From positions 62,001 through 126,000 of the forward strand of contig NZ_CANMTH010000005.1 in the NCBI RefSeq assembly GCF_947500765.1: a stretch of 64,000 bases of DNA, in the 5' to 3' direction. Source of the stretch: an uncultured Formosa sp. GTDB lineage: Bacteria > Bacteroidota > Bacteroidia > Flavobacteriales > Flavobacteriaceae. The position numbers and the translations under genes are program-made. The notes below the pieces were generated by a model that had not been told where the DNA came from, ran no database searches, and saw only the letters and a list, made by a program, of their open reading frames with translations. Shown here piece after piece: positions 46,431 through 56,417 of the stretch; within the stretch, counting starts at the first letter, position 1; the number at the start of each line of letters is the position of its first letter.

Positions 46431-46438
46431 TAAATTTG
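46431..46438 (+). promoter_or_regulatory. Candidate -7 promoter element
   Basis: TAAATTTG fits the Bacteroidota -7 consensus TAnnTTTG and lies 17 bases before the start of the sensor operon. No clear -33 partner was seen. Confidence 0.35.
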
Positions 46439-46455
46439 TTTTAGATCAATTTGTT

Positions 46456-47520
46456 ATGAAAAATGCCCTTTTTATTCTAGCACTGCTGTTATTTTTTCAA
46501 AACAGTGTGGCTCAAAAAGTTATTTATTCTCCCGTGCACGACGGGATCAGTTTTCCTGCAACTTTAACAAAAATTGAATTAACAGATTCTGAAACCATAC
46601 TATATTTCAAGATGCAAGCTGGTACCGCTTTTATTATTCCAGATAACACACATATTATAGATGCTTTAAACCAAGGTCAAAAATTATTCGTGACTAAGGC
46701 GGTAGGTTTAAATATTACGGATAATAATTTTGTAAATAACAGCACAGGCATGTTATATAAATTATATTTTCCGCCAGTATCTCATGAGGTTACCCACATT
46801 AATTATGGAGAAAGAGGATTTGGAGAATCTAACTGGGCCATTAAAAATATCGACATTTCTAATAGCGATAACTATATTTTTAAAACCTATGCTGCTAGTC
46901 CTAATACCGATGAGCAAATAATAGGCTATCCTATAACAATGGAAAATTTTATTGATATTAAAATATCCGAGCATCAAGAGATAGGCCTTTCCGATTTACC
47001 GAAGTCCGTTTTTGGGAATTGGCACGATAAATACGACACCTTAATCACCTGTATAACACCTGAGTTTATCTTATTTAATTTTAAAATTTATAGGTATCAA
47101 AAACTATATAAAACAGGAGAAAATACGTTTCTTATTGTTACTTCCGGAGGAGACTTTGAAGTTTTAGGTCAGACTTCAGATGTATTAACACTAAAGCATA
47201 AAAAGATATTAAATTTAAAACGAGACGATAGAAAGCTTAAGGTGCCTGAAGACTTAAAAGGGAATTGGCTTCATTATGCTGGGGTGAAAAAAATAAAGAT
47301 TACCGATACTTATTTTTATAACGATGATACCGGTATTCCTAATGTAAATGAGGTTGAAAACAATAAAATTATTTCTATAGGAAGTTCTTCTGAAGGTGAA
47401 CTTTGGTTTCTTTTGAATAATGGGGAAAACTATAATGCTTTTCAGGCTAAGAAAATAGGACAGAACTATGTTATTACGCCTGCTGGTTTCCCAAATGCAA
47501 TTTATAGAAAAGTAGAATAA
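46456..47520 (+). CDS. Secreted protein sharing modules with the next gene's sensor domain
   Basis: A 354-residue protein with a signal peptide (about 1-19, cut near VAQ). I do not recognise a named family. Residues about 181-260 and 263-350 each begin with a P-x-x-(L/V)-x-G-x-W pattern (LPKSVFGNWHDK and VPEDLKGNWLHY) followed by beta-rich sequence. The sensor part of the downstream histidine kinase has two similar units (LPDTLYGTWTG, IPQSLTDVWYDK). It is first in a run with that kinase, a LytTR regulator, a barrel protein and a thioredoxin, so a periplasmic sensing or repair role is possible. Confidence 0.75.
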   Translation: MKNALFILALLLFFQNSVAQKVIYSPVHDGISFPATLTKIELTDSETILYFKMQAGTAFIIPDNTHIIDALNQGQKLFVTKAVGLNITDNNFVNNSTGMLYKLYFPPVSHEVTHINYGERGFGESNWAIKNIDISNSDNYIFKTYAASPNTDEQIIGYPITMENFIDIKISEHQEIGLSDLPKSVFGNWHDKYDTLITCITPEFILFNFKIYRYQKLYKTGENTFLIVTSGGDFEVLGQTSDVLTLKHKKILNLKRDDRKLKVPEDLKGNWLHYAGVKKIKITDTYFYNDDTGIPNVNEVENNKIISIGSSSEGELWFLLNNGENYNAFQAKKIGQNYVITPAGFPNAIYRKVE

Positions 47521-47540
47521 TAAATATAATATTAAAAGCC

Positions 47541-48890
47541 TTGAAAAGTAGCATATTTTTAACATGTTTATGGATTTTAGCACCTGTAATGCTTTTTGCT
47601 CAAGGCTATAGGTTGTTGCCATCGCAGTTGCCAGATACTCTCTACGGAACGTGGACAGGTAATCAGTCTCAGAATAGCCTGATTATAACTTCAGATTATC
47701 TTGTCCTGCACAATGAATTATTTTATTATGAAGATATCATCCAACAACCAAATGAAATACATATTAGTTGTTGGTATCAAGACAATAAAAAAGACATTGT
47801 TATTTCTAGTCTTACTAATGGTAACCTATTTCTAGATGAAGGTACTAAAATTTTAACCTTAACAAAATCGTATACCGAAAATTTAAATCGCATACCTCAA
47901 TCACTTACAGATGTTTGGTATGATAAAACGAGTAGCATTACACTTAAAGCAGACGAAGTACAGTTTGCTGAAGATATTTATCCTGTAGATTATGTGGCAA
48001 CCTCAGACAACTTAAACTACATTATAGTCATTTATAGAAAAGGAAATTATGTGGTGTTATACAATACGATTGCAGATACAGATCAGTATTTAAATGTCGG
48101 TTTTTTGGAACCACTAGTATTTAAAAAAGCCACGTTTTTTCAGAAAAACAAGAATGGTTTAATCATCTTAGGTGTGCTGCTTTTAATATTGCTTAGTTAC
48201 TTTTTAATTAAGTGGCAAATTGCCGTCGCTCGAAAGAAAGAACATTCAAAACGTTTATTTACTGAGATGCAATTAAAGAGTTTTCGGTCGCAAATGAATC
48301 CGCATTTTTTGTTTAACGCCCTTAGTGCTATCCAAAATTTAATTAATCAAGGTGATAATGAAAAAGCGAATCATTATTTAACCGAGTTTTCGCAATTAAT
48401 GCGATTAACATTAGACAAAACAGAAAGCGGACTAGTATCTTTAACAGATGAAATAGAATCGATAAGAAAATACCTAGAAATTGAAAAATTACGACTCGAA
48501 TTTGAGTATCAGATTTTTATTGATGATACCATAAATCAAGATGAATTGGAAATTCCTGCGATGTTGGTGCAACCCTTTGTAGAGAATGCAATTATTCATG
48601 GTTTAAAAGAAATAGATACAAACAGGACACTTTCTGTCGCATTTAATACAGACGACAAAAACCTTATATGCATCGTAACCGATAACGGTATTGGTGTTAA
48701 AGTTGCAAAAGCTCAAAAACAAACAGATTTGAATCGAAATAAATATGGTTTAAAATTGGCAGAAGACCGTATCCGTTTAATAAATGAAACCTATAAAACC
48801 AACGCTAAAATTAACATAACAGATCGCTCTGAATATAGTAATGTAGAAACAGGGACAGAAGTAAAAATAATAATGCCATTACGGTACTAA
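47541..48890 (+). CDS. LytS-type sensor histidine kinase
   Basis: A 449-residue kinase. I start at TTG 47541 because it gives a signal peptide (KSSIFLTCLWILAPVMLFAQ); the nearest in-frame ATG lies inside that stretch. Residues about 30-195 are periplasmic, with two W-containing modules like those of the preceding protein. A membrane helix spans about 206-224. The His_kinase domain has SQMNPHFLFNALSAIQNL with phospho-acceptor His255, followed by an ATPase domain (PAMLVQPFVENAIIHGL, VTDNGIGV, YGLKLAEDRIRLI). The LytTR regulator gene starts 10 bases later and is the clear partner. Confidence 0.9.
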   Translation: MKSSIFLTCLWILAPVMLFAQGYRLLPSQLPDTLYGTWTGNQSQNSLIITSDYLVLHNELFYYEDIIQQPNEIHISCWYQDNKKDIVISSLTNGNLFLDEGTKILTLTKSYTENLNRIPQSLTDVWYDKTSSITLKADEVQFAEDIYPVDYVATSDNLNYIIVIYRKGNYVVLYNTIADTDQYLNVGFLEPLVFKKATFFQKNKNGLIILGVLLLILLSYFLIKWQIAVARKKEHSKRLFTEMQLKSFRSQMNPHFLFNALSAIQNLINQGDNEKANHYLTEFSQLMRLTLDKTESGLVSLTDEIESIRKYLEIEKLRLEFEYQIFIDDTINQDELEIPAMLVQPFVENAIIHGLKEIDTNRTLSVAFNTDDKNLICIVTDNGIGVKVAKAQKQTDLNRNKYGLKLAEDRIRLINETYKTNAKINITDRSEYSNVETGTEVKIIMPLRY

Positions 48891-48900
48891 CACAGCCTAT

Positions 48901-49647
48901 ATGAAACTTAAAAGTATAATTATAGATGATGAGTTGCATAACCAAGAAAACCTTAAACGGTTATTAGAAATGCATTGTCCCGAGGTTTTAGTTTTGGCTA
49001 CAGCATCTTCGGCCGACGAAGGTTTGTCTCTTATTACTGAACATGAGCCAGACTTAGTGTTTCTCGATATAGAAATGCCGAAGAAAAATGGTTTTAGTAT
49101 GTTAGAAGATCTGGCCGTTGTAAACTTCGAGGTCATTTTTGTGACTGCATATAATAAGTATGTTTTAAAGGCAATACGCTCTTGTGCTTTAGATTATTTA
49201 ATGAAACCAGTGGTGATTTCCGAATTACAACAAGCAGTCCAAAATGTTTTGAATGTAGTAAAGCAGAAAAAAGAAAATCATAAATTAAAGACCTTAGTTG
49301 AAAACTTAAAAAGTAATCAAGGACCAAAAAAAATAGCTTTACCAACCGCCGATGAATTGTTTTTTGTAACCGTAGATGACATTATTAGATGTAAAGGCGA
49401 GAATAATTATACTATGTTTTACATGACCGATAAGCGTTCTATTTTAGTATCTAGAACCTTAAAAGAATGGGACGAATTATTATCGGCATACGGGTTTATT
49501 AGAACACATCAATCCCATTTAATAAATAAAAATCATGTAAAATCTTACGTAAAACGAGATGGCGGTTATATTTTAATGGAAGATGGTAGTACGGTTAGTG
49601 TGTCTAAACATAAAAAGGAACAAACCCTTCGCGAATTATCTACTTAA
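48901..49647 (+). CDS. LytTR-family response regulator
   Basis: A 248-residue response regulator: receiver about 3-120 with the DDE pocket (IIIDDELHNQE), phospho-acceptor Asp56 (VFLDIEMP), VTAYNKYVLKA and MKPV; then a LytTR DNA-binding domain about 140-245 (DIIRCKGENNYTMFYMTD, FIRTHQSHLINKNHVKSYVK). It is the partner of the kinase just upstream and probably controls this operon or the barrel gene 147 bases downstream. Confidence 0.93.
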   Translation: MKLKSIIIDDELHNQENLKRLLEMHCPEVLVLATASSADEGLSLITEHEPDLVFLDIEMPKKNGFSMLEDLAVVNFEVIFVTAYNKYVLKAIRSCALDYLMKPVVISELQQAVQNVLNVVKQKKENHKLKTLVENLKSNQGPKKIALPTADELFFVTVDDIIRCKGENNYTMFYMTDKRSILVSRTLKEWDELLSAYGFIRTHQSHLINKNHVKSYVKRDGGYILMEDGSTVSVSKHKKEQTLRELST

Positions 49648-49794
49648 AAGTAATAAGCATAAATTCTAATACTAGGCACCCGAATACTAATTCAATCCTG
49701 CCAATAACTCATTTATAAGTAATAATACCATTGATGTGAAGTATTTTTAGATTGATATTATAGTCAATAATAGAAATAAACTTTTTACTATCAC

Positions 49795-52557
49795 ATGAAA
49801 AAAATACTCGTATTATTAACTTTATGTTTTGTTAGCATAACTTATGCCCAGCAGCAAGCCTTTGAAATTTCAGGATTATTAATTTCCGAAGTAGATAACA
49901 GCCCGTTAGAAGCAGCCACCGTGTATTTACAGCGGGAAACAGATAGTACTTTAATAACTTATACCATCTCTAACCAAAAGGGAGCCTTTATTTTAGAAAA
50001 TAAAATCAGTGATAAGCAGGTCGATTTGTATGTTTCTTCTATGGGGTATAAAACATATAAAACTAAAGTTAGTTTAGATAAACCTGAAATAAATTTGGGG
50101 ACAATTAAACTTTTAGAAAATACCGCTACACTAGATGAGGTATTAATAAAATCTCAAGCGCCAGTAACCATAAAAAAAGATACTTTAGAATTTAATGTGA
50201 AGTCTTTTAAAACAAAAAAAGATGCGAATATAGAAGATTTGCTGAAAGAATTACCTGGTGTAGAAGTGGATCCCGATGGTAAGATAAAAATTAATGGAAA
50301 ACCCGTTAATCAGATTTTAGTAAACGGGAAGGCTTTTTTTGGAGACGATCCAACTATTGCAACCCGAAATTTAAGTAAAGACATTATTGAAAAAATTCAA
50401 GTCTCAGATACTAAAACCGATGATGAAGCTTTTACAGGAGAAGCGGGAGATGGCGAAAATAAAACTGTAAATCTGGTTATTAAAAAAGAAAATAATAAAG
50501 GTGTATTCGGACGTGTAGCTGCTGGAGGCGGAACAGATAAACGTTACCAACTAGCAGGTATGTACAATCAGTTTAACGACGATTTACGAATAAGTGCCTT
50601 AGTTGGAGTTAATAATATTAATGAACCAGGCTTTAGTTATGGAGAAATAGATAAAATGTTTGGAGGTAGAGCATCTTACGATACTAATAGCCAGATTTTT
50701 AATTATGGTGTCGATGGAATTATTACATCCAGAAATTTTGGTTTTAATTATGTCGATGATTGGGGAGAAGTCGCAGAAGCTTCAGCCAGTTATTTTGGTT
50801 CGAATACTCAGAATGAAAATGAAAGTATTTCAGAACGTGAAAACATATTGTCAGACAGTCGGTATTTTACGAGCTCCTATTCTAAAGCTTCACAAAATGC
50901 AGAACAACACGGTATCGATTCAAATATTATATTTAAAATAGATTCTACCTTGTTAATAACCTTACGACCACAGGTGAGAAAAATAAACAGAACCAATACT
51001 TACCAAGAAAACCAGAACTCTTATGGCGAAGAGGGCACAGCTATTAATAACTCTTCTAGTTATTCGTTTACAGAGACTGAAGAGTCCGAATTTCAGAACA
51101 ATACAAACGTTACTAAGCTTATAGGAAAAAAGGGGGAGTTTTTAAAACTAGATGTGTTTTATAGAACCATTCAAACTGATGATGAAAACAGTTTGGAAAA
51201 TGAAGTAAATATACTTGGTGATACACCGGAAACTACAACCCTTAATCAGTTGCGAGAAACCGACAATTCAGACAAAACATTTATTGTAGCTGCTGCTTAC
51301 AGATTACCACTAATAGATAAAGCATTGTTTTTAGATCTTGGTTATGGTTACCGAGATAATACTAGATTAAACACAAGGACATCGTTCGATTATAATGATG
51401 ATTCGTTAGACTACGAGCCTACCGCAAATACAGCTTTTAATTCAGATTACGAGTATGCCAATATTACAAGTACACCAACTGCGGCTTTGGAGTACAAAAA
51501 GGATAAATGGAGCACGTCTTTAAAAACAGATATTATTTTTAGAACACTTGAAAATAAGGATGCCTTACGTCCAGAATTCGATTTAAAACGTCATTTTAAC
51601 GCTGCGGCAGTACAGTATCGTTTAAACTATAATGGTACTAAAACTCGAGTAGGCTTACGTTACGACTTAAGAAACGATGTGCCATCGCTTAACCAATTAC
51701 AAACCTTTGTAGATATTACAGATCCCTTAGATATTGTAGTTGGTAACCCCGATTTAAGTCCTACAGATAATCATAATTTCAATATCTACTTTAATAAAAA
51801 TAATTTTCAGAAAGGTGTTAGTTTTAATTTATATACTTACACGAGTATTATAAACGATGCGGTAATTTCTAAAACAAGTATTAATGAAAATTTAGAAAAG
51901 GTAACTACGTACGAAAATGTAGATGGAAATTATAGGTTTTACATAGACGCAGGTTTTAATAAGAAGGTTAAAATAGATAGTTTAATAACGCTTAATTTAA
52001 ATGTAAGTGTAGGGAATTCAATAAACAGATATATAAACTTTACTAATGATGTGCAATATGCATCGTTAAGAAAATCTATAAGGCCAAATTTAGGTTTAAG
52101 ATTTTTATGGAAAGAGGTTGCGGAATTGAGCGCCTATTATAATATAGATTTTACCCATAATACCTTTGATACAAATGTATTTAATACACAAGAATACACA
52201 GAACATCGCTTGTATCTTAATTCTAGGAATTATATTGGTAAAAAATTAGAATGGAGCAATGTTATAAATTACAATTATAATCCCAATATAGCAGATGGTT
52301 TTGAAAAAAGTGCCTGGTTTTGGAATTCTACCTTATCTTATTCTGTCTTAAAAGATCAGGGATCTATAACGCTAAAAGCTTACGATTTATTGAATCAAAA
52401 TAATAACTCCAGACGGGTTATCAATCAGAATTATATAGAAGATAGGCAAAGCAGTGTATTGCAACAATATTTTATGATAGGCTTTAGTTGGAAGTTTAAT
52501 ACCCTTGGAAAAGCGGGAGAATCTCGAGGAGGGAATAACATAATTATTAGGCGATAA
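49795..52557 (+). CDS. TonB-dependent-receptor-like outer membrane barrel protein
   Basis: A 920-residue protein: signal peptide about 1-18, CarboxypepD_reg-like domain about 22-110 (FEISGLLISEVDNSPLEAAT), plug-like region with LLKELPGVEVDPDGKIKING and AFFGDDP at about 145-185, and a C-terminal OMP_b-brl_3 barrel ending QQYFMIGFSWKFN. The class lacks a SusD partner and is common in Bacteroidota, and its cargo is usually unknown. It follows a LytTR pair and precedes a TlpA-like thioredoxin. A 98-base scrap of this gene lies at 33174-33271. Confidence 0.88.
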   Translation: MKKILVLLTLCFVSITYAQQQAFEISGLLISEVDNSPLEAATVYLQRETDSTLITYTISNQKGAFILENKISDKQVDLYVSSMGYKTYKTKVSLDKPEINLGTIKLLENTATLDEVLIKSQAPVTIKKDTLEFNVKSFKTKKDANIEDLLKELPGVEVDPDGKIKINGKPVNQILVNGKAFFGDDPTIATRNLSKDIIEKIQVSDTKTDDEAFTGEAGDGENKTVNLVIKKENNKGVFGRVAAGGGTDKRYQLAGMYNQFNDDLRISALVGVNNINEPGFSYGEIDKMFGGRASYDTNSQIFNYGVDGIITSRNFGFNYVDDWGEVAEASASYFGSNTQNENESISERENILSDSRYFTSSYSKASQNAEQHGIDSNIIFKIDSTLLITLRPQVRKINRTNTYQENQNSYGEEGTAINNSSSYSFTETEESEFQNNTNVTKLIGKKGEFLKLDVFYRTIQTDDENSLENEVNILGDTPETTTLNQLRETDNSDKTFIVAAAYRLPLIDKALFLDLGYGYRDNTRLNTRTSFDYNDDSLDYEPTANTAFNSDYEYANITSTPTAALEYKKDKWSTSLKTDIIFRTLENKDALRPEFDLKRHFNAAAVQYRLNYNGTKTRVGLRYDLRNDVPSLNQLQTFVDITDPLDIVVGNPDLSPTDNHNFNIYFNKNNFQKGVSFNLYTYTSIINDAVISKTSINENLEKVTTYENVDGNYRFYIDAGFNKKVKIDSLITLNLNVSVGNSINRYINFTNDVQYASLRKSIRPNLGLRFLWKEVAELSAYYNIDFTHNTFDTNVFNTQEYTEHRLYLNSRNYIGKKLEWSNVINYNYNPNIADGFEKSAWFWNSTLSYSVLKDQGSITLKAYDLLNQNNNSRRVINQNYIEDRQSSVLQQYFMIGFSWKFNTLGKAGESRGGNNIIIRR

Positions 52558-52589
52558 TATAGTCATAGATTCTTTAAAAACGGAACATC

Positions 52590-53585
52590 ATGAAAGTCAT
52601 TGTATTTTTAATATTAATAATGTTTACGTCTTGTAATCAAGAACCAAAGTCTGAATTCTCATTAAGAGGAACGACTAATGCATTGAAAAACGGAACCGTT
52701 TTGTATCTAATAGATGCTGCTACAGAAAACGTAATAGATTCTGTAAACGTTCAGGATAATCAATTTTATTTTAATTCTCGGTGCAGTAATTTTCCGTTTC
52801 TGGGTGTTTTAAAAAGCCCGGATAATGTTCTGTTTAATGATTTTTGGATAGAAAATGAACCCATGATATTTAATGCTTCAGCCGTAAATTTTGGAGATGC
52901 AGAAATTCTTGGATCTTATTCTGAAACAACATACACGAAGTTATATAAAGCAGTGGACACGCTTACAAGAGAGGAAGGTAAAAACATACTTACGGATTTT
53001 GTAAAAAGCAATTCTGATCATATTTTAGGAGCATACGTGCTTTCAGAATGGTATATCTCTTGGAAAAAAGAATATACCGAACCATTATATAACCTGTTTT
53101 CAGATAATATTAGAAACTCCATTTACGGTAAAGAAATCTGTAAATATATTGCCTCTTATCAAAATCCGAAAATTGGAGAACACTATGTGGATTTTGAAAG
53201 TACCGATCGGTATGGCCAAAAGAAAAAACTTTCAGAACTTAAAGGAAAATTAATCCTTTTAGAATTTTGGGCAAGTTGGTGTGCACCGTGTAGAACCGAT
53301 AATAAAAATCTGGTTAACTATTACGATGAATTTAATGCCTTAGGATTCGAAATTTTTCAGGTGTCTTTAGATCAGGATAAAACACAATGGTTAGAAGCTA
53401 TAGAAGAAGACAATCTTAATTGGACCAATGTAAGTGATTTGAAATTATGGAAAAACGAAGGCGCAATGATGTATGGAATAAACTTACTTCCTAGTAATTA
53501 TTTAATCGACCAACATGGTACTATAATTAGCCGAAATTTACGGGGAAAAGCATTAGAACAGAAAATTAAAGAAATACTAGAGTAA
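52590..53585 (+). CDS. TlpA-like thioredoxin lipoprotein with DUF4369-type N-terminus
   Basis: A 331-residue lipoprotein (Cys15 in MFTSC) facing the periplasm. Residues about 20-190 resemble the DUF4369 domain of Bacteroidota thioredoxins (FSLRGTTNALKNGTVLYLID). Residues about 200-330 are a TlpA/ResA thioredoxin with the active site FWASWCAPCRTDNKNL and cis-Pro in LLPSNYLID. It would reduce or reshuffle periplasmic disulphides. It lies 32 bases after the barrel gene, so they are likely cotranscribed. Confidence 0.9.
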   Translation: MKVIVFLILIMFTSCNQEPKSEFSLRGTTNALKNGTVLYLIDAATENVIDSVNVQDNQFYFNSRCSNFPFLGVLKSPDNVLFNDFWIENEPMIFNASAVNFGDAEILGSYSETTYTKLYKAVDTLTREEGKNILTDFVKSNSDHILGAYVLSEWYISWKKEYTEPLYNLFSDNIRNSIYGKEICKYIASYQNPKIGEHYVDFESTDRYGQKKKLSELKGKLILLEFWASWCAPCRTDNKNLVNYYDEFNALGFEIFQVSLDQDKTQWLEAIEEDNLNWTNVSDLKLWKNEGAMMYGINLLPSNYLIDQHGTIISRNLRGKALEQKIKEILE

Positions 53586-54400
53586 GACTTAAACGTGTAT
53601 TTAAAGTTAGAAAGATTATTCATTTTTTACCTTAACAGTTTTTGTTGTATATCGCCTTGTTTCGTGATTTTTTCTCCTGTTCTTTATATTATAAGCTATT
53701 ACGATAATGGCGATTTATACTTAGTTAGAATCAAATAAAGAAGCTTAAAATCTCTAGATTTTGAAGAGGTTTTTAAAGAAACAGAATTGTATCATAAAAA
53801 GGGGGCTTAGTCGATGAAAATTTTTGTATGGTGTTCCTATTTGCGTGTGGATTCCAAAAAAAATTAATGCAGCATTTGAGTATAATAAAAATTTAACTTC
53901 TATCTTTTTTAAGTTGTTAGTGTCTCAAATTCGGATAAAAGCAACGAATTAAATAAAAACGATTTGCCAATACAGTATAATAAAAATATTCGTGCTCAAA
54001 TATGTGTTTGTATTTACTATTACCATTATCAGTAATTTAAACTGATTGTATAAATTATAGTATTAGATAAAGCGGAATACAATTTTTTACATTCAGAAAA
54101 TCACTATTGTAATAATTTTTATTTTTTGTTTTCAATACAATCATATTCATATAATTTACATCTCAAATCAATACTTTTTTTTTATCATTAATATCAGTAT
54201 AAAAATGCCTAAAAGTATAGTGGTTTTGGTCTAAGCGTATAAAAAAAATATCTGTTGTGTTTAATTTATATTAAATTTATCAAAAAAAATATTAATATAG
54301 TTTACAGATAGTAATTCAAATCTTTAATAAATTTATTGGCAGAAAAAATAAACGTTATAGACAAAGTTTTAGTCTAAAGTTTATAAATTGTTTTATTTGA
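53586..54400 (+). other. Long gene-free stretch before the second GntR copy
   Basis: About 815 bases without a supported gene. Only short frames occur, for example one around 53825-53950 reading GVPICVWIPKKINAAFEYNK, which I cannot match to a family. The sequence is very A/T rich toward 54300. It may be worn-out coding DNA. Confidence 0.4.
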
Positions 54401-55135
54401 TTTGACTGGTTAGTCAGACTTTTAATAAGCAAAAGGAGTATGTATGAAATAAAAAGTAACTTAAAAAGTTACAATCAAGAAGTGTTAAATTCTATTATCT
54501 CGAAAATAAGAGATTTAATTAATTATAAAAATTTAGAACTTGGAGATAAATTACCATCGGAACGGATGTTATCTGAAAAGTTTGGTGTAAGTAGAAGTGT
54601 TGTACGCGAAGCTATACAAAAGTTAGAGTTTTATGGCTTGTTAAAATCTATTCCCCAAAGTGGGACATTTGTTGCAAATATTGGAACGATTGGCATGAAT
54701 GGAATGATTGATAGTATTTCTCGTTTAAAAAGTCCTGATTTTAAATCGTTGGTAGAAACAAGGATTTTATTGGAATTAAAAACTGCTGGATTCGCTGCTT
54801 CTAGAAGAACAGATCGAGATTTAATTCAAATTAAAAATGCTCTTGATGGGTACTGTGAGAAAGTTTTAAAAGGGGAAGATGCTGTGCAAGAAGATTTATT
54901 ATTTCATTTAGCTATAGCCGATGCTTGTGATAATAGTACTTTAAATAGTTTAATGCTTATTATTACTCCTGAAATTATTACTAATTTTAAAAAGCATCAT
55001 GTTTGTGATGAAAATCGAGCAGTTTCAGGCATCCAAGAACACACAGAAATTTATGAGGCTATTAAGGATCAAAACCCGAAACTAGCCAAACAAAAAATGA
55101 AAGATCATTTTAAAATGTTATATCAATATTGTTAT
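54401..55135 (+). repeat. 735-base direct repeat, copy 2 (gntR region)
   Basis: Second copy of 13224-13958, collinear and without gaps. The leader part contains TGACT-GGTT-AGTCA, a perfect 5-base inverted repeat, where copy 1 has a decayed form (TAACT-GATT-AGTAA). Confidence 0.9.
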
Positions 55136-55153
55136 AATTGTATAGAAGAATAA
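54440..55153 (+). CDS. FadR-type GntR transcriptional regulator, copy 2
   Basis: A 237-residue regulator nearly identical to the one at 13263-13973: same GntR winged helix and FCD domain, with differences at residue 3 (E for V), LLKSIP for LLESIP, RAVSGIQ for RAALGIQ, KDQNP for KNQNP, and a different C-terminus (YNCIEE). No target operon adjoins it. Its leader carries the better-preserved inverted repeat TGACT-GGTT-AGTCA, which may be its own operator. It is probably functionally redundant with copy 1 or a remnant of a moved pectin/uronate locus. Confidence 0.9.
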   Translation: MYEIKSNLKSYNQEVLNSIISKIRDLINYKNLELGDKLPSERMLSEKFGVSRSVVREAIQKLEFYGLLKSIPQSGTFVANIGTIGMNGMIDSISRLKSPDFKSLVETRILLELKTAGFAASRRTDRDLIQIKNALDGYCEKVLKGEDAVQEDLLFHLAIADACDNSTLNSLMLIITPEIITNFKKHHVCDENRAVSGIQEHTEIYEAIKDQNPKLAKQKMKDHFKMLYQYCYNCIEE

Positions 55154-55427
55154 TATTTTAAAGTTAGAGAAGAACCGGAACGGAAGATTGTTTCTATATC
55201 TAATCTAAAATTTATTATTATTAAAGATGTCCTTCAAAATCTAGTAAAGCACGTCGTGCATATTTTACTTCCTTATTGTTTTTTTTTATAGAGAAGAGAC
55301 TTCTAAGAATTTTTTAGAAGGTGTGTCTAGCATACTTCTTATAATATAGATGTTTAACCACATTTAGTCTGTGCCATAATACTATTTGTAAGTAATATAA
55401 TTAATAGTAATGTGTAAAATTTTATCC

Positions 55428-56417
55428 TTATGTTGTAATTAAATGATAAGCGAATGCTAGTAGTTTTTCTTTGTCTTTAATGTTCGATTGCAATGGTAAT
55501 TGTGCTAATCCTATTAAACGCCGCATAATTTCTATACCAATAAATCCATTTAAAATAGGTTGATTTAACGCCTCAAAATTATAATACTTTTCAATGACTA
55601 AATCTATAATACTTTGTTTCTGATTAGATAAATATAAATGCGCAATAAACACACCCAAATCGAATTCTCTTAAACCGTAAAAACAAAATTCAGGATCTAT
55701 AATTTTAATGCCTTGGGTGGTCGATAACCAACTGGCAGGATAATAATCGCCATGCAGTAAGTATTTACCATTGGCCATGTAATGTGTACCTAAAAGTGCT
55801 ACTTTCTGTTTTAAAAGGGCATCTTTCTTATAATTTAAAGCTAAAGTTTGTAAACCTTGCTGTATGCTATCTAAGTCGAAGCCATTTTCTTCTAAAAAAG
55901 GATAATGAAAGATGTGTTCGTAATTTAATTTACGCATTTCTAAATTGGCTAGTTCATTATCTAGGTCTTCTTTTTTAAAACTGTCGTGTAATAAATTTAG
56001 ATATTGTACTAAAATATTAATATCGTTTTTAGAAAGCGTGTGATCTAATTTATATAAGGTATTAAAATCATTTGCTTGTCCTAAATCTTCTAAAAGTAAA
56101 ATGTTGTTTACGGAATCTAAGCCTAGTATTTCAGGCATTTTATTTTGAAGTGTTTCTTTGGTGCTTATTTTTGTATAGAATGCAGCTTCAGTAAGAACAC
56201 GTTTTTCTGGCGCTTTAATTTGTGGATATTTTTCTACGTAACCGCGTGACTGTTTAATAATAAAGGAACCTTGATTTGTGGTTATACGCAATACATAATT
56301 CATATTTCCCTCACCAGCTTTAATGCAAGCAAGAATACGGTCTTTATCAGACAGCCATCGATTTTGTTTTAAGTAATGCTCCAATTTATTCGGTGCATTA
56401 GCATCTAATATAAACAT
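55428..56417 (-). CDS. APH-fold kinase, methylthioribose-kinase-like
   Basis: A 329-residue small-molecule kinase of the aminoglycoside phosphotransferase fold: IKAGEGNMNYVLRI and SFIIKQSRGYVEKYPQI for the ATP lobe, YLLHGDYYPASWLS for the catalytic loop (HGD), and IKIIDPEFCFYG in place of the metal-binding D-x-D. The DPEF-FYG pattern is that of methylthioribose kinases, so a sugar or nucleoside-like hydroxyl is the likely acceptor. Neighbouring genes do not narrow this. Cytosolic. Confidence 0.8.
   Translation of the reverse strand: MFILDANAPNKLEHYLKQNRWLSDKDRILACIKAGEGNMNYVLRITTNQGSFIIKQSRGYVEKYPQIKAPEKRVLTEAAFYTKISTKETLQNKMPEILGLDSVNNILLLEDLGQANDFNTLYKLDHTLSKNDINILVQYLNLLHDSFKKEDLDNELANLEMRKLNYEHIFHYPFLEENGFDLDSIQQGLQTLALNYKKDALLKQKVALLGTHYMANGKYLLHGDYYPASWLSTTQGIKIIDPEFCFYGLREFDLGVFIAHLYLSNQKQSIIDLVIEKYYNFEALNQPILNGFIGIEIMRRLIGLAQLPLQSNIKDKEKLLAFAYHLITT

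Noticed and set aside
53825..53950. Protein-like frame around GVPICVWIPKK
   Set aside because: No start in frame, no family match and flanked by stops; not enough to call a gene.
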